DNA of 64,000 nt from Bacteroidetes bacterium OLB10 (GCA_001567275.1 LNBX01000045.1:1-64000), one strand, 5' to 3'; numbered from the stretch's first letter, positions 28,673-38,481 are shown. Translations and numbers: made by a program. The notes: generated by a model from the letters alone, not told the origin.

Positions 28673-29200
28673 TTATTTAATTTTTTCTTCTGTCAATAAT
28701 TTTTGCAGGAGTTGTCGTGCCCGTGCAAACTGCGATTTGGATGTTCCGGTGGAAATGCCCAATTGTTCGGCTATTTCCTGATGTGTGTAACCTTCAATTG
28801 CAAAAAGGTTAAACACCGTTCGATAACCATCAGGTAGCGACCGAATAACTTTCAGTAAATCTTTTACTTCCAGTCCCGAGTCTCTTATTGCTGTTTTATT
28901 AATTTCAACAGTTTGATTGTCAAACGACTCAAAGCTCAGCTTTTTCTTACGCAGGTTTTCCAATGCTGTGTTGATGATTACCTTTTTAATCCATCCTTCC
29001 AAAGAACCCTCGCCACGAAAAGTGGCTATTTGTCTGAACACCTTGATGTATCCGTCCTGCAACAAATCTTTCGCTTCTTCTTCGTCCTTAGTGTAGCGCA
29101 GGCAAACACCCATCATTTTTGATGCTGTAAGCTCATACACTTTTTGCTGTGCCCTGCTGTCTCCTGCTTTACATTGTTGTATGAGTTCATCATTTAGCAT
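28673..29200 (-). CDS. ECF-type RNA polymerase sigma factor
   Basis: 175 residues with sigma-70 region 2 (VYELTASKMMGVCLRYTKDEEEAKDLLQDGYIKVFRQI, about 22-59) and region 4 (LPDGYRTVFNLFAIEGYTHQEIAEQLGISTGTSKSQFARAR cut here in two, about 122-162). No extra SnoaL or other C-terminal domain. It heads a three-gene unit with the anti-sigma-like and adhesin genes and has its own -7 element. Confidence 0.93.
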   Translation of the reverse strand: MLNDELIQQCKAGDSRAQQKVYELTASKMMGVCLRYTKDEEEAKDLLQDGYIKVFRQIATFRGEGSLEGWIKKVIINTALENLRKKKLSFESFDNQTVEINKTAIRDSGLEVKDLLKVIRSLPDGYRTVFNLFAIEGYTHQEIAEQLGISTGTSKSQFARARQLLQKLLTEEKIK

Positions 29201-29224
29201 CCGTGCTCTTAATTATAAAAGATG

Positions 29225-29232
29225 CAAAAATA
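29225..29232 (-). promoter_or_regulatory. -7 element of the ECF sigma operon
   Basis: TATTTTTG on the minus strand (29232 to 29225), a perfect TAnnTTTG match, 24 bases upstream of the sigma factor start codon. No obvious -33 element. Confidence 0.5.
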
Positions 29233-29397
29233 GAAACCGAGGTTGCATGGTGACATAAAAAAAGTATTTATATGCACCTTACCCGTGAATTTATTGGATT
29301 ATATAGTTGAAATTTATACTATTGCAGCATCAAACTCGTAATTCATCCTGATATCGAAAGAATTTTTACCCGGATATAATTTTCGTTTAACCTGAGG

Positions 29398-30549
29398 GTG
29401 AATATTTATACACAAAAACAACGATGGAAACTGTTGCTGCTGGTTGCAGCAATGCTCATTGGGCTTGCCTCATTATGGTACACCAATAATCTGGTTACCA
29501 AATTAAGTGACGAAGAGCGTAAGAAAGTACAACTATGGGCAGAAGCTTCTAAACAGTTAGCTGATATTTCGGTGGAAGCCGGTGATATCAGTTTTTCGCT
29601 CATGGTGCTGCAGGACAACAACACCGTGCCTGCAATACTTACCGATGCCGAAGGCAAAATAATTTCTCATATCAATCTCGACACCACTAAAGCGCAGAGC
29701 AATGAGTATTTAAAAAGCATGCTGCAGAAAATGAAAAGCAAGCACGAACCCATTGAAATTGAATTTGCCAACAACCAGCACAATTATATTTATTACGAAG
29801 ACTCTAAAGTACTTTACCAGTTACGTTTTTATCCATATTTCCAGTTGGGTATTATTGCCTTGTTTTTATTGGTAAGTTATCTTGCATTCAGCACTTCGCG
29901 CAAGGCCGAACAAAATCAGGTGTGGGTGGGCATGGCAAAAGAAACAGCACATCAGTTAGGCACACCACTGAGCAGCCTCATGGCCTGGCTGGAGTATCTG
30001 AAGTCTTCGGAAAACAGCCCCACACATCTTGCAGAACTTGAAAAAGACATCAACCGACTGAACACCATCACTGAGCGTTTCTCAAAAATAGGCTCTGCTC
30101 CGGTTTTGAAAAAAGAAGATGTAAACACGGTTATTGAAAATACCATTGCTTACATCAGTACACGTGCATCCACCAAGGTAGCTTTCAAACTCGACACCGC
30201 ACAATCGCATCAGGTGTATGCACCACTCAATGTGCCACTGTTTGAATGGGTACTTGAGAATATTTTTAAAAATGCAATTGATGCCATGGATGGCGAAGGT
30301 TCCATCAATGTGACACTGCTCGATCAGCAACAGTTTGTTTACATTGATATTGCCGATACAGGAAAAGGAATTCCGAAATCAAAATTTAAGACTGTGTTTA
30401 AACCCGGATATACTTCCAAAGCGCGTGGCTGGGGCCTGGGACTTTCACTTAGCAAACGCATTATAGAAGAGTACCACAACGGACATATTTTTGTGAAAAG
30501 TTCTGAGCCTGACAAAGGAACAGTTTTTCGTATTGTACTGCGTAAATAA
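29398..30549 (+). CDS. Membrane sensor histidine kinase
   Basis: 383 residues, GTG start. Two transmembrane helices (about 11-30 and 146-165) enclose a periplasmic sensor region of about 115 residues. The phospho-acceptor box is AKETAHQLGTPLSSL (His about 188), followed by an HATPase domain with N box ENIFKNAIDAM, G1 DTGKGIP and G2 GWGLGLSL. No response regulator gene is adjacent. The gene is convergent with the next one, with six bases between stops. Confidence 0.88.
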   Translation: MNIYTQKQRWKLLLLVAAMLIGLASLWYTNNLVTKLSDEERKKVQLWAEASKQLADISVEAGDISFSLMVLQDNNTVPAILTDAEGKIISHINLDTTKAQSNEYLKSMLQKMKSKHEPIEIEFANNQHNYIYYEDSKVLYQLRFYPYFQLGIIALFLLVSYLAFSTSRKAEQNQVWVGMAKETAHQLGTPLSSLMAWLEYLKSSENSPTHLAELEKDINRLNTITERFSKIGSAPVLKKEDVNTVIENTIAYISTRASTKVAFKLDTAQSHQVYAPLNVPLFEWVLENIFKNAIDAMDGEGSINVTLLDQQQFVYIDIADTGKGIPKSKFKTVFKPGYTSKARGWGLGLSLSKRIIEEYHNGHIFVKSSEPDKGTVFRIVLRK

Positions 30550-30555
30550 AAAAAA

Positions 30556-31585
30556 TTATTTACCCTTTCTCTCTTTCTGAAAATCTTCCCACTTCGTGTT
30601 CTTATACCGGTCATCGCCATAGAAGTGGATGATATCATCAAAACACATCGGGTGCAATGTAGAATGAAATCACATCAAGAATAGCGTCATTATCATCCAG
30701 AATAACCATTTGTGGTAATGCGAAAGCTTTGCGGTCGAGGGTGTAAACCAACTGATGAAAAGGCATTTCGCGTGTGGGTTGGTTTTGATAACTTTTACCT
30801 TCGAAATACAGTACATCCTTATTTTCAGGGTTAAAATCTACCAGATCAAATTTCCTGTTGAGATAAGTTTGCAGACTTGAATCAGCAAACGTAGTACGGT
30901 ACATTACCCTGCACGTGTTGCACCACTCGGTATGAATAAATACAATTCGTTTTTTTCCGGAAGGCTTTTGGTTTTCGGCAAATGATTCCAAAGGAGTTTT
31001 CCATTTTACTTTTTCGTAAAGCGCCTGTTGTGTTGAATCATAAAATGCTTTTTCAAAATTGTTTTTAAAATCGTCAAAGGTCGAACTGCGGAAGGCATTT
31101 TCAAGAACAAACACCAGCATAGGTTCCAGTTTTTGTGGTTCAAGATAACCCTGTGCCGACATGTTGAAGTTGGCTGCTTTATTCAGAAACAATGTTGAAG
31201 GATAAACCATTTTACCATTCAGCATTTTTACTGCAAACTCGTTCGGGTCGCGCTTTTCTTTTCCTGTGGGAGCATATTTTACCCCATCAAATTCCACAGT
31301 GTCTTTTGTTTCTGCATCAAATTTCACAGGGTAATAGTTGGCATTGATGTAAGATGCAATACCCGGATTGGAATAGGTATTTTTCATCATCACCTTGCAC
31401 CAGCCACACCATTCCGTATAAAAATCAATGATGATGGGTTTGGGCGCTTCTTTGTAGTGTGACTCTGCCTCTTTCAAAGTCATCCACTTTACTAACGAAG
31501 GTGGTTCTGATGAGGAATGTGTTTCTGTTTGTGCAGCAAGCGAACCACATGACAGAAGAAATAATATCAACAGAAAGTTTTTCAT
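30556..31585 (-). CDS. Secreted tandem thioredoxin-like protein, frameshifted near the end
   Basis: About 343 residues. Sec signal (NFLLILFLLSCGSLAAQ), then two thioredoxin folds: the first with IDFYTEWCGWCKVMM (about 52-66), the second with VFIHTEWCNTCRVMY (about 218-232). Each has an inserted segment typical of DUF255/thioredoxin_7 domains. The frame stops at 30638 (IAPDVF), but removing one base from the A4 run at 30640-30643 gives DDIIHFYGDDRYKNTKWED and a stop at 30556. Periplasmic disulfide or protein-folding role is likely; substrate unknown. Confidence 0.8.
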
Positions 31586-31686
31586 TTGATGATTGTGAAT
31601 GACAAATATAAGTCATCATGACAGAACCATAACATGTACATTGTATTAAGATTAAAAATGAATTGTTAATTACTGATAAATACCAA

Positions 31687-33813
31687 TCAGCTTTTCTTGC
31701 CTTTAAACGAAAGACCTATCCATGTTGCTGATAGTATCAGCAATGTTGCAAACGAAATACGTGCTGCATTCTTCACAGGTTTGTTTTCATAACGGAATTC
31801 AACCTTTGAGTCGCCCTGTTTAAGCGGAACACTCATAAACAGATAATCGCTGACAAATGGTTTTCGCTCTTGTCCATCTACATAAATTTTCCAACCATGA
31901 TAATATTGCTGCATGAGGGTAAGCAGTGTAGCACTTTGAACTTCTGTTTGTACCTGAATGGTTTCAGGATTAAATGCAATAAGCTTAAAAGAATTATTAC
32001 CCGGTTTAATTACAGAAACATCTTTGCGGTTGGAGTCGTTGATAAATATTAATTTTCTGCGCTGTGCATCAGCCACCATAATTGAATCGTAAAAGAAAAT
32101 TACAGAATCGGAAAAAAACAACCAGTTGTTTTGCAGCTGTGAGTTGCGCAAACGTTCATCATCAACAAAGCGGATATAGTTTTTAAGCTGAAAAGAATTA
32201 TAACCATCCCAGGCAGGTTGTTTCTTGAACAAATTAAGATTGCGCCAGAATGGTGATACATATCCTCCCGAATCATTATTCAGTATCATAGGCCTGATTT
32301 CAGGAAGACGAAAATCTTCAACAGCCTTCTGATGCAGTTCTTCTGCTGTTTGTTTTGTTTTATTTTCATTTATAGCCGTAATTGGGATATTAAACTGTGC
32401 AGCAATCATTACTTCGGCAATGCCTGCTACGAACAGCCATTTTTTTAAATTGGTGGTGGGTTTGCTTTTGTAAAGCAACAAAAGAAACAAGCCTATGATA
32501 AGACACTGAAAAAATCCCTGAAAAACAAAGGACTGTTTGAGTGATAAAGCATTGATGAATGAATTCCATCCTGTGAATGATGGAAAACTTCCTGATGATA
32601 AAAACAAATAACCTGAAACCGGAAATAAAATAATCAGCAAGATCACCAAGATTTTTCTGACTGTAATAACATTAAAATTTGCAGAAAAATAATATCCCGC
32701 CATCATTAACACTCCTATTATGATGTAGAGACGAAACACCGATGGAAACCGGAACAAATCCATCATCGGCACAAATGAATAAACAAGTTTATGTACGGGA
32801 GTATATCTGCCAAAAGCTGTTAAAGCAACGAGGAGTGTAGCAACAAGCAACAGCCATTGCCAGCGCGATTTGGCAGAAAACAAAAACGCAATAAATCCTG
32901 CAAAAGCAATCAGTCCAACATAGGTGGACGACATGCTGATATCAGTATCAAAAAATGCAAACTCTTTGGCGGATGCCAATGGGAAGAAAAATGATAACAA
33001 CGACTGAGGAGAATATGGTCCGAAGGAAGCCACTTTATAACTTAAACCTTCAGCCCGTGCAAGATAATCAGAGCTTTGCCACACACTGTAAAGCAGTGCC
33101 GAAGATGCCAGCACCAACAACAGAACAGCAGCAAAAGAATAAATCAGAAATTGTTTTATCCACGTGGAATTTTTTCGTTTTGTAATCAGAAGAATCAGCG
33201 TGCACGCAATCAGTATATAGAATAAAATAATTGCAAAAGCGGGATAACCTCCCGACAACAACAGATAACCGAATAAAGCAAATTGTGCAGCATGTTTTAT
33301 TCCCGGAGTTTGTGTAAGCTGAATAAAAGAATAAAGTATAAAAGGAATCCAGCAAGCAGCTACTGTGAAGGTGAGATGTTGTGCATTGCCGATAAATAAA
33401 CCACAAAACATATAGCATACAGCAAGGAAAAAACTCACCGTCTGTTGTATGCCTGCTTTTTGAAGAAACAACAACATTCCAACACCGCCCAGCGCCACAT
33501 GCAACATAAACTCCAACTGTACACTGTAAAGCGTATAAGTTCCAAACAATGAAAACAACCACACCACAGGATACCAAACACCACTTTGCGGGTCGGCATG
33601 CATGGGGTAACCAAACTGTTCATAAGGATTCCACAGCGGCCAAAAACCATTACGCAGACACTGCACCACATACATGCGCCAAGGATAATACTGATCTATT
33701 ACATCCCACTTCAGCGTATGACGGAAAAAAGATATTTCATAATAACCCAACCAGGCAATGAGGATGAGTACAATGCTATAAGAAAACTGCTTGTTTGCTT
33801 TCACTGCGGGCAA
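31687..33813 (-). CDS. YfhO-family multispanning membrane protein
   Basis: 708 residues with about 13 hydrophobic helices and a C-terminal soluble beta-rich domain (about 560-680, with YYHGWKIYVDGQERKPF). The N-terminal region has the family features DVIDQYYPWRMYV (Asp pair after the first helix) and GFWPLWNPYEQFGYPMHADPQSG, like GT-C fold glycosyltransferases. YfhO of Bacillus glycosylates lipoteichoic acid; in Bacteroidota the substrate is not known. Confidence 0.82.
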   Translation of the reverse strand: MPAVKANKQFSYSIVLILIAWLGYYEISFFRHTLKWDVIDQYYPWRMYVVQCLRNGFWPLWNPYEQFGYPMHADPQSGVWYPVVWLFSLFGTYTLYSVQLEFMLHVALGGVGMLLFLQKAGIQQTVSFFLAVCYMFCGLFIGNAQHLTFTVAACWIPFILYSFIQLTQTPGIKHAAQFALFGYLLLSGGYPAFAIILFYILIACTLILLITKRKNSTWIKQFLIYSFAAVLLLVLASSALLYSVWQSSDYLARAEGLSYKVASFGPYSPQSLLSFFFPLASAKEFAFFDTDISMSSTYVGLIAFAGFIAFLFSAKSRWQWLLLVATLLVALTAFGRYTPVHKLVYSFVPMMDLFRFPSVFRLYIIIGVLMMAGYYFSANFNVITVRKILVILLIILFPVSGYLFLSSGSFPSFTGWNSFINALSLKQSFVFQGFFQCLIIGLFLLLLYKSKPTTNLKKWLFVAGIAEVMIAAQFNIPITAINENKTKQTAEELHQKAVEDFRLPEIRPMILNNDSGGYVSPFWRNLNLFKKQPAWDGYNSFQLKNYIRFVDDERLRNSQLQNNWLFFSDSVIFFYDSIMVADAQRRKLIFINDSNRKDVSVIKPGNNSFKLIAFNPETIQVQTEVQSATLLTLMQQYYHGWKIYVDGQERKPFVSDYLFMSVPLKQGDSKVEFRYENKPVKNAARISFATLLILSATWIGLSFKGKKS

Positions 33814-33841
33814 ACCTGTTTAAGTAGAGGTAAATAAAAAA

Positions 33842-34363
33842 TCAATGACCAAGGTAGCGTTCTTTAATTATAGCAAAGTGATGCCGCTGGTGAGTTATGA
33901 TGAAATACAACAAATCTCTCACAGTAACTTTATTGTTATTTGCTTCACCGGCTCTGTCAAAGTCAGACTCGTCAAGTGAATTAAAAAATGCAATGGATGA
34001 TTCTCTGATAATTAAATATTCAATCCCTATACTTTGCAGGGTGCGGGATTTTAAATTAGAATAAGCTACATAGTCGTTCTCTTCAAAACCTGCCAGAGGA
34101 GTTTTATCATTACGTGCAAAACGTAAAGCGCGGTAAGTGAGTATGCGCTCGGTGTCGCATAAATGCCCGATAACTTCTTTCAACATCCACTTGCCGGGAC
34201 CATAAGCAAAATTCTCTTTTTCGGGAGGAACCGAACGCAGAAAAAATTCTATTTCATCAGACGCATTTTGCAAAGCCTGCAACATGTCCACTTCCTTCAT
34301 ATAGCGCAAATAATTACGGTAATATGTAGAAAGATTTTCTGGTAATGGAGGAAGTATCTGCAT
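33842..34363 (-). CDS. DinB-like four-helix protein
   Basis: About 173 residues starting at MQILPPLPENL; the longer frame adds 12 unlikely residues. DinB_2 superfamily: WMLKEVIGHLCDTERILTYRALRFARND carries the first His ligand and LLYFIITHQRHHFAIIKERY the C-terminal HxxxH-like pair. These metal-binding proteins are often bacillithiol- or mycothiol-dependent transferases or damage-inducible proteins. Divergent from a second DinB-like gene. Confidence 0.8.
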   Translation of the reverse strand: MQILPPLPENLSTYYRNYLRYMKEVDMLQALQNASDEIEFFLRSVPPEKENFAYGPGKWMLKEVIGHLCDTERILTYRALRFARNDKTPLAGFEENDYVAYSNLKSRTLQSIGIEYLIIRESSIAFFNSLDESDFDRAGEANNNKVTVRDLLYFIITHQRHHFAIIKERYLGH

Positions 34364-34378
34364 ATTAAAATTTTGCCC

Positions 34379-34413
34379 TAAAGATAATTGTATAAACAAT
34401 ATCTGTAATTTAG
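34379..34413. promoter_or_regulatory. Shared promoter region of the divergent DinB-like pair
   Basis: A palindrome ATTGT-ATAA-ACAAT (34387-34400) lies between two outward-facing near-consensus -7 elements: TAATTTAG on the plus strand (34406-34413) and TATCTTTA on the minus strand (34386-34379). Each -7 differs from TAnnTTTG by one base. Confidence 0.4.
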
Positions 34414-34434
34414 AGGGAATAAAAATTTATTATC

Positions 34435-34926
34435 ATGAACAAAGAAATGCTCACCAACCTTTTGGCGTATAATATTTGGGCCAATGAACGGATAACTAAA
34501 GCAGTGTTGCAGGCAGGTAATACAGCTGCTGATATGGAACAGAAAAGCAGTTTCAGCAGTGTCAGAAAAACGCTTGAACATATTTATAACTCCGGAAAAG
34601 TATGGCAGACGAGATTGAAGAATGAACTATACAGTGGCCATCCGGAAGGAGGTTTTCCTGAAAAACTGACTGATTTATGCAAATTGTTGATGGATGATGG
34701 TGTCGCCTTCAGGGATTTAATTCAATCTATGCCGCAAGAAGTTTTGCAGCAGAAAATAACTTATAAAAACACCAAGGGAATTGAATTTTCAAACAGTATT
34801 CAGGATATTGTAGTGCACTTTGTAAATCATGGAAGCTATCACCGTGGGCAATTAGTTACCATGTTGCGTAATGCAGGTCATACATCGTTTGAACAGATGG
34901 ATTACATTGCTTACGTGAGAAAGTAA
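34435..34926 (+). CDS. DinB family protein
   Basis: 163 residues. LLAYNIWANERITKAV is the DinB N-terminal motif, TLEHIYNSGKVWQTRL has the first metal His, and VVHFVNHGSYHRGQLVTMLR the C-terminal HxxxH pair. Function unknown beyond the fold; members include metal-dependent thiol transferases. Unrelated in close detail to the divergent neighbour although both share the fold. Confidence 0.88.
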   Translation: MNKEMLTNLLAYNIWANERITKAVLQAGNTAADMEQKSSFSSVRKTLEHIYNSGKVWQTRLKNELYSGHPEGGFPEKLTDLCKLLMDDGVAFRDLIQSMPQEVLQQKITYKNTKGIEFSNSIQDIVVHFVNHGSYHRGQLVTMLRNAGHTSFEQMDYIAYVRK

Positions 34927-34928
34927 TT

Positions 34929-35927
34929 TTACGTGCGTTGTTGCAGATACAATGCACAAATTTCTTCGAGGGTACGTTCCAGAGGCGTAAAAGAAAAATT
35001 CAGTGCCTGTGATATTTTCTGATGGCTGTACAAATATTTCTGCTGAGCACTGTAGGTGGTTTCACGGGTGATGAGTGTGGGCTTGCCGCTGAACAATGAA
35101 CGCAGTTTTTCCATTCTCCATGCCAAACCGCTTAAAAGAGGTGTTGCATGAAAACGCGGAGGACGCACATTCAGATTTCTTGCAATCGTTTTCAGCAGCC
35201 ATTCGTAACTTTTGTTTTCGGCACTTACAATAAATCTTTCGGAGCGAATATCACTTTCCATTAAAGCAATTAAACTTCGGCTTACATCTTTTGCATCCAC
35301 AAACCCCGATACGCCTTTGGTAAAAAACGGCATACCTTCATACACTTTTCGTATGAGCGAAGAAGAATCATTGCGCCAGTTTCCTTCGCCAAGAATAACG
35401 GATGGGTTGATGATAACTGCATTCAATCCTTCAGTAATTCCTCTCCACACTTCTCTCTCTGCTGCGTATTTGCTTTCGGCATAAGCGCTGTTTCGCTGCG
35501 AACTGTCCCATAAAGTACTTTCATCTGTTTCCTGATCAGAAATTCCACGACCAAGTGTTGCAACAGAACTCACATAAGCCAATCGCACATCAGACTTTTC
35601 AAGGCAGGCATTGACTAAGTTCTCTGTGCCTTCGGCATTCGTTTTAAATAAATCTTTTCGTTTTCCGGGAGCAAAATTTACCAGTGCTGCACAATGATAT
35701 ACATGTGTTATGCCATCTAATGCATCTTCCAGGCTAAAGTAGTCGAGCAAATCGCCTTCAGCAAACTGAAGTGTTTCGTATAACTTTTCTTCTTTTCTGA
35801 ATTTATGTTTCAGCAAATCGCGTTTTGAGTTTTTTCGTACCAGCACACGCACCTTCTTACCCTGACGCATGAGGTCGAGTGTAAGTTGTGAACCAAGAAG
35901 TCCGGTGGCGCCTGTAACTAAATGCAT
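34929..35927 (-). CDS. NAD-dependent epimerase/dehydratase (extended SDR)
   Basis: 332 residues. Nucleotide-binding VTGATGLLGSQL (about 4-15), AYVSSVATLG, and the catalytic Tyr-Lys pair in SAYAESKYAAER. Resembles the dihydroflavonol 4-reductase-like subgroup, whose members act on sugars or steroids; no exact substrate can be given. Last gene of a minus-strand run from comF (39190) to here with gaps of 2-25 bases. Confidence 0.85.
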   Translation of the reverse strand: MHLVTGATGLLGSQLTLDLMRQGKKVRVLVRKNSKRDLLKHKFRKEEKLYETLQFAEGDLLDYFSLEDALDGITHVYHCAALVNFAPGKRKDLFKTNAEGTENLVNACLEKSDVRLAYVSSVATLGRGISDQETDESTLWDSSQRNSAYAESKYAAEREVWRGITEGLNAVIINPSVILGEGNWRNDSSSLIRKVYEGMPFFTKGVSGFVDAKDVSRSLIALMESDIRSERFIVSAENKSYEWLLKTIARNLNVRPPRFHATPLLSGLAWRMEKLRSLFSGKPTLITRETTYSAQQKYLYSHQKISQALNFSFTPLERTLEEICALYLQQRT

Positions 35928-35948
35928 GTGGTAGAAATCAGAAAAAAA

Positions 35949-36365
35949 TTAAACGGTTGCTATCACTTTCAGCTCAATAGCAATGGGCGTAGGCAGGCAA
36001 TTAATTTCCACTGTGGTGCGGCAGGGTGGATTTCCGCTGAAATATTCTGCCCACAATTTATTGTACACCTTAAAATCGTCTTTCATATTGGTAAGAAAAA
36101 CGGTTACATCAATAATTTTTTCCCAGCTGCTGCCGGCATCTTCCAGAATATATTTCACATTGCGAAAAACCGAATGACATTGTTCTGCGATGTCATACGA
36201 CAGAATGTTGCCTTTGTCATCAAGTGTTACTCCAGGAATTTTTTTTGTTCCACGTTCGCGAGGTCCTACACCTGATAAAAAAAGAAGATCGCCAACCCGT
36301 CTTGCATGCGGATAAAGTCCCACAGGCTCGGGAGCTTTTCCTGAATCAAATTTTTCTTGTTGCAT
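35949..36365 (-). CDS. RidA-family deaminase, similar to 2-aminomuconate deaminase
   Basis: 138 residues, YjgF/YER057c/UK114 fold. Motifs VGDLLFLSGVGPRERGT, ILEDAGSSWEKIIDVTVFLTNM and PCRTTVEINCLPTPIAIELKVIA. The SGVGPR and PTPIAIELK forms are those I associate with the 2-aminomuconate deaminase branch of the kynurenine/tryptophan degradation route rather than general RidA. A tryptophan 2,3-dioxygenase is encoded 16 kb away in this window, which gives some support. Specific substrate is inference. Confidence 0.8.
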   Translation of the reverse strand: MQQEKFDSGKAPEPVGLYPHARRVGDLLFLSGVGPRERGTKKIPGVTLDDKGNILSYDIAEQCHSVFRNVKYILEDAGSSWEKIIDVTVFLTNMKDDFKVYNKLWAEYFSGNPPCRTTVEINCLPTPIAIELKVIATV

Positions 36366-36368
36366 GAT

Positions 36369-37973
36369 TTATTCCATTTTAACTTTCCAGTCGGTTTCAA
36401 TATCCCAGTTAGCACGAACAGTGATGGTTTCACCATAGTAATAACATCTCTCCGGCTGAATATTTTTCAGATAATTTCCTGTTGTAAATTTTCCATTGCC
36501 GTCAAGGTCTTCAATAAGTTTTACTCTGCACTTTACTGGTGATAAATTTTCAAATAGATAAATTCCGTCAGCTGATATCATTTTTTCGGCCATTGCATTA
36601 TCTTTTTCATCAACCAGCTGCAGCACATATCTTCCGGTGTTCAGTCCGCTCAGTTTAATTTTTAAACTTCCGTAATCGGTAAAAGCCGCTGTGGAAATAA
36701 CAAACTTAACGGTATCGTTTGTAGTCTGATAAATGTCGGTTAATGCGCCCGGTAAAAAGGCAATATCATATTTTCTTTTTTCTTTTGGGCCGGCATTCAG
36801 ATAAAATGTCTGTTTAGATACAGGGCTTAATGAATCAATAAATGCAACAGGCCGAATACTGTCAATGGTAATCTTAATTTTATCAATGTTGATAGAAGAA
36901 AGTGGTACTGAAGTTTGAAACTTCCACAGTTCACCGGGTATGCTGTATGTTGGCTGCAAGGTTGAAACCATCAGTTTTTCTGCAGTACGTTTGGAATTAG
37001 CAGGAGTGCTTTTGTAAAGAGATATTGTGTCAATTGCAATGCCCTGATTGACTACTATGGTTTTTAAAGTATCGCGCAGGGTGTCGTTAAACCAAAGTAT
37101 TATTGTATCACGGCTCAGGTTGTAGTTGGTGTACAGGATGGAATTGGAGGTTGTATCAAGCGGTTGAATGATTGTTTCAGAAGGTTTGTTAAGAATAATA
37201 CGTGCCGATAATGCATTCAGAACTTTGTATTCTTTTACATAAAGCTTTGGTTCTTCTTCTTTAAATAATCTCAGATGAATCACACTGCTGTCGCCACCTG
37301 TTATGAGCGATGAAAGAAAAGCAACAGGCTCGTCTGCCGAATTATATTTGTAGTTATTGTCAGCATCTTTCAGAGCGAAAATTTTAAAGGGACCATGTCC
37401 GATATTGCTGATTTTAAAATCGCCTTTATCATCAGTTCGTGTAATAAAAGAGGGAACTGACAAGTAAGGTAATGAATCATCCGGTGATGTATAAAGCATA
37501 ACCAATACACCTTTTTCAGGTTTGTTATTTTCGGCATAGCTCACGTTTCCTTTGACGGAGAGGGTATCTACAAAACTTCCGGTAGAAAACACATAGGTAT
37601 AATCAGCAAGCGCATTTCCCTCGTGCAGGTCGCAGATGGCATTGCCGAAGTTGATGGTATATGTTGACGAATCTTTGAGAGGAGATTTCAGAGTAACAAT
37701 CAGTTTTTTTCCTTTCACGGTCATTTCCGGTGCCGGTTTCATAATGGGCGAAATGACAACCTGTTTTTCTTTATCCTTCAACTGAATAAACTCATTGAAA
37801 GAAAACACAATTGTTTTTTCTGAAAAATGTGTGGTAAGTGCTGCCGGAGATACATTCTGCAATTCGGGAGCTTTAGTGTCTTTTGGTCCACCTGTTGGCG
37901 CAACTACCGAAGCACAACCTCCAAGCATGAACATTGCTAACAACATCAGCGGTTGAAAAAAAACTTTCTGCAT
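36369..37973 (-). CDS. Ig-like domain lipoprotein
   Basis: About 534 residues. Start at MQKVFFQPLML (37973) gives a clean lipoprotein signal with LGGC lipobox (Cys about 20); the 37997 start would overlap fRMsr. Following it are VAPTGGPKDTKAPEL, typical of a widespread Bacteroidota lipoprotein family, an Ig-like (Big_5) domain with FSFNEFIQLKD, and a carboxypeptidase regulatory-like segment (ITRTDDKGDFKISNI). Function not known; probably periplasmic or surface. Confidence 0.82.
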   Translation of the reverse strand: MQKVFFQPLMLLAMFMLGGCASVVAPTGGPKDTKAPELQNVSPAALTTHFSEKTIVFSFNEFIQLKDKEKQVVISPIMKPAPEMTVKGKKLIVTLKSPLKDSSTYTINFGNAICDLHEGNALADYTYVFSTGSFVDTLSVKGNVSYAENNKPEKGVLVMLYTSPDDSLPYLSVPSFITRTDDKGDFKISNIGHGPFKIFALKDADNNYKYNSADEPVAFLSSLITGGDSSVIHLRLFKEEEPKLYVKEYKVLNALSARIILNKPSETIIQPLDTTSNSILYTNYNLSRDTIILWFNDTLRDTLKTIVVNQGIAIDTISLYKSTPANSKRTAEKLMVSTLQPTYSIPGELWKFQTSVPLSSINIDKIKITIDSIRPVAFIDSLSPVSKQTFYLNAGPKEKRKYDIAFLPGALTDIYQTTNDTVKFVISTAAFTDYGSLKIKLSGLNTGRYVLQLVDEKDNAMAEKMISADGIYLFENLSPVKCRVKLIEDLDGNGKFTTGNYLKNIQPERCYYYGETITVRANWDIETDWKVKME

Positions 37974-37983
37974 AAATTTTAAA

Positions 37984-38481
37984 TCAACGAATGTCATCAG
38001 TTAAAAGCCTTACTGTTTTTTCGAGGTAAAAAGCATCCAAATCATTAAATGCCGAAAGATTTTCGCTGTCAATATCGAGTACTGCAATCACCTGATTGTT
38101 CTTTATCACAGGAACCACAATTTCTGATTTTGACAAACTGCTGCAAGCGATATGTCCGGGAAACAAATCTACATTATCCACTATTAAAGTTTCGCTGTTG
38201 GCCCAGGCAGTTCCACAAACACCTTTTCCAAAATCAATGCGTGTGCACGCTACAGGCCCCTGAAAAGGTCCGAGCACAAGTTGTTTTTTTGAATTGTTTT
38301 CTTTGACAAAATAAAACCCTACCCAAAACCATCCGAATGTATCTTTCAAAGCAGCACAAATGTTGGCAGCATTGGCCATTATATCATCCTCACCCGAAAC
38401 AAGCGCTTTGAGCTGAGGCAATAATTCTTCGTAACGCTCTTTTACAGGAAGAGAAGTATCTATATAAATTTGTTCAGCCAT
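37984..38481 (-). CDS. Free methionine-(R)-sulfoxide reductase (GAF domain)
   Basis: 165 residues, single GAF domain. fRMsr motifs: LGPFQGPVACTRIDFGKGVCGTAW with two of the catalytic Cys, and FPGHIACSSLSKSEIVVPV with the third. It reduces free Met-R-sulfoxide with thioredoxin as electron donor. Cotranscribed with comF upstream and the lipoprotein downstream. Confidence 0.93.
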   Translation of the reverse strand: MAEQIYIDTSLPVKERYEELLPQLKALVSGEDDIMANAANICAALKDTFGWFWVGFYFVKENNSKKQLVLGPFQGPVACTRIDFGKGVCGTAWANSETLIVDNVDLFPGHIACSSLSKSEIVVPVIKNNQVIAVLDIDSENLSAFNDLDAFYLEKTVRLLTDDIR

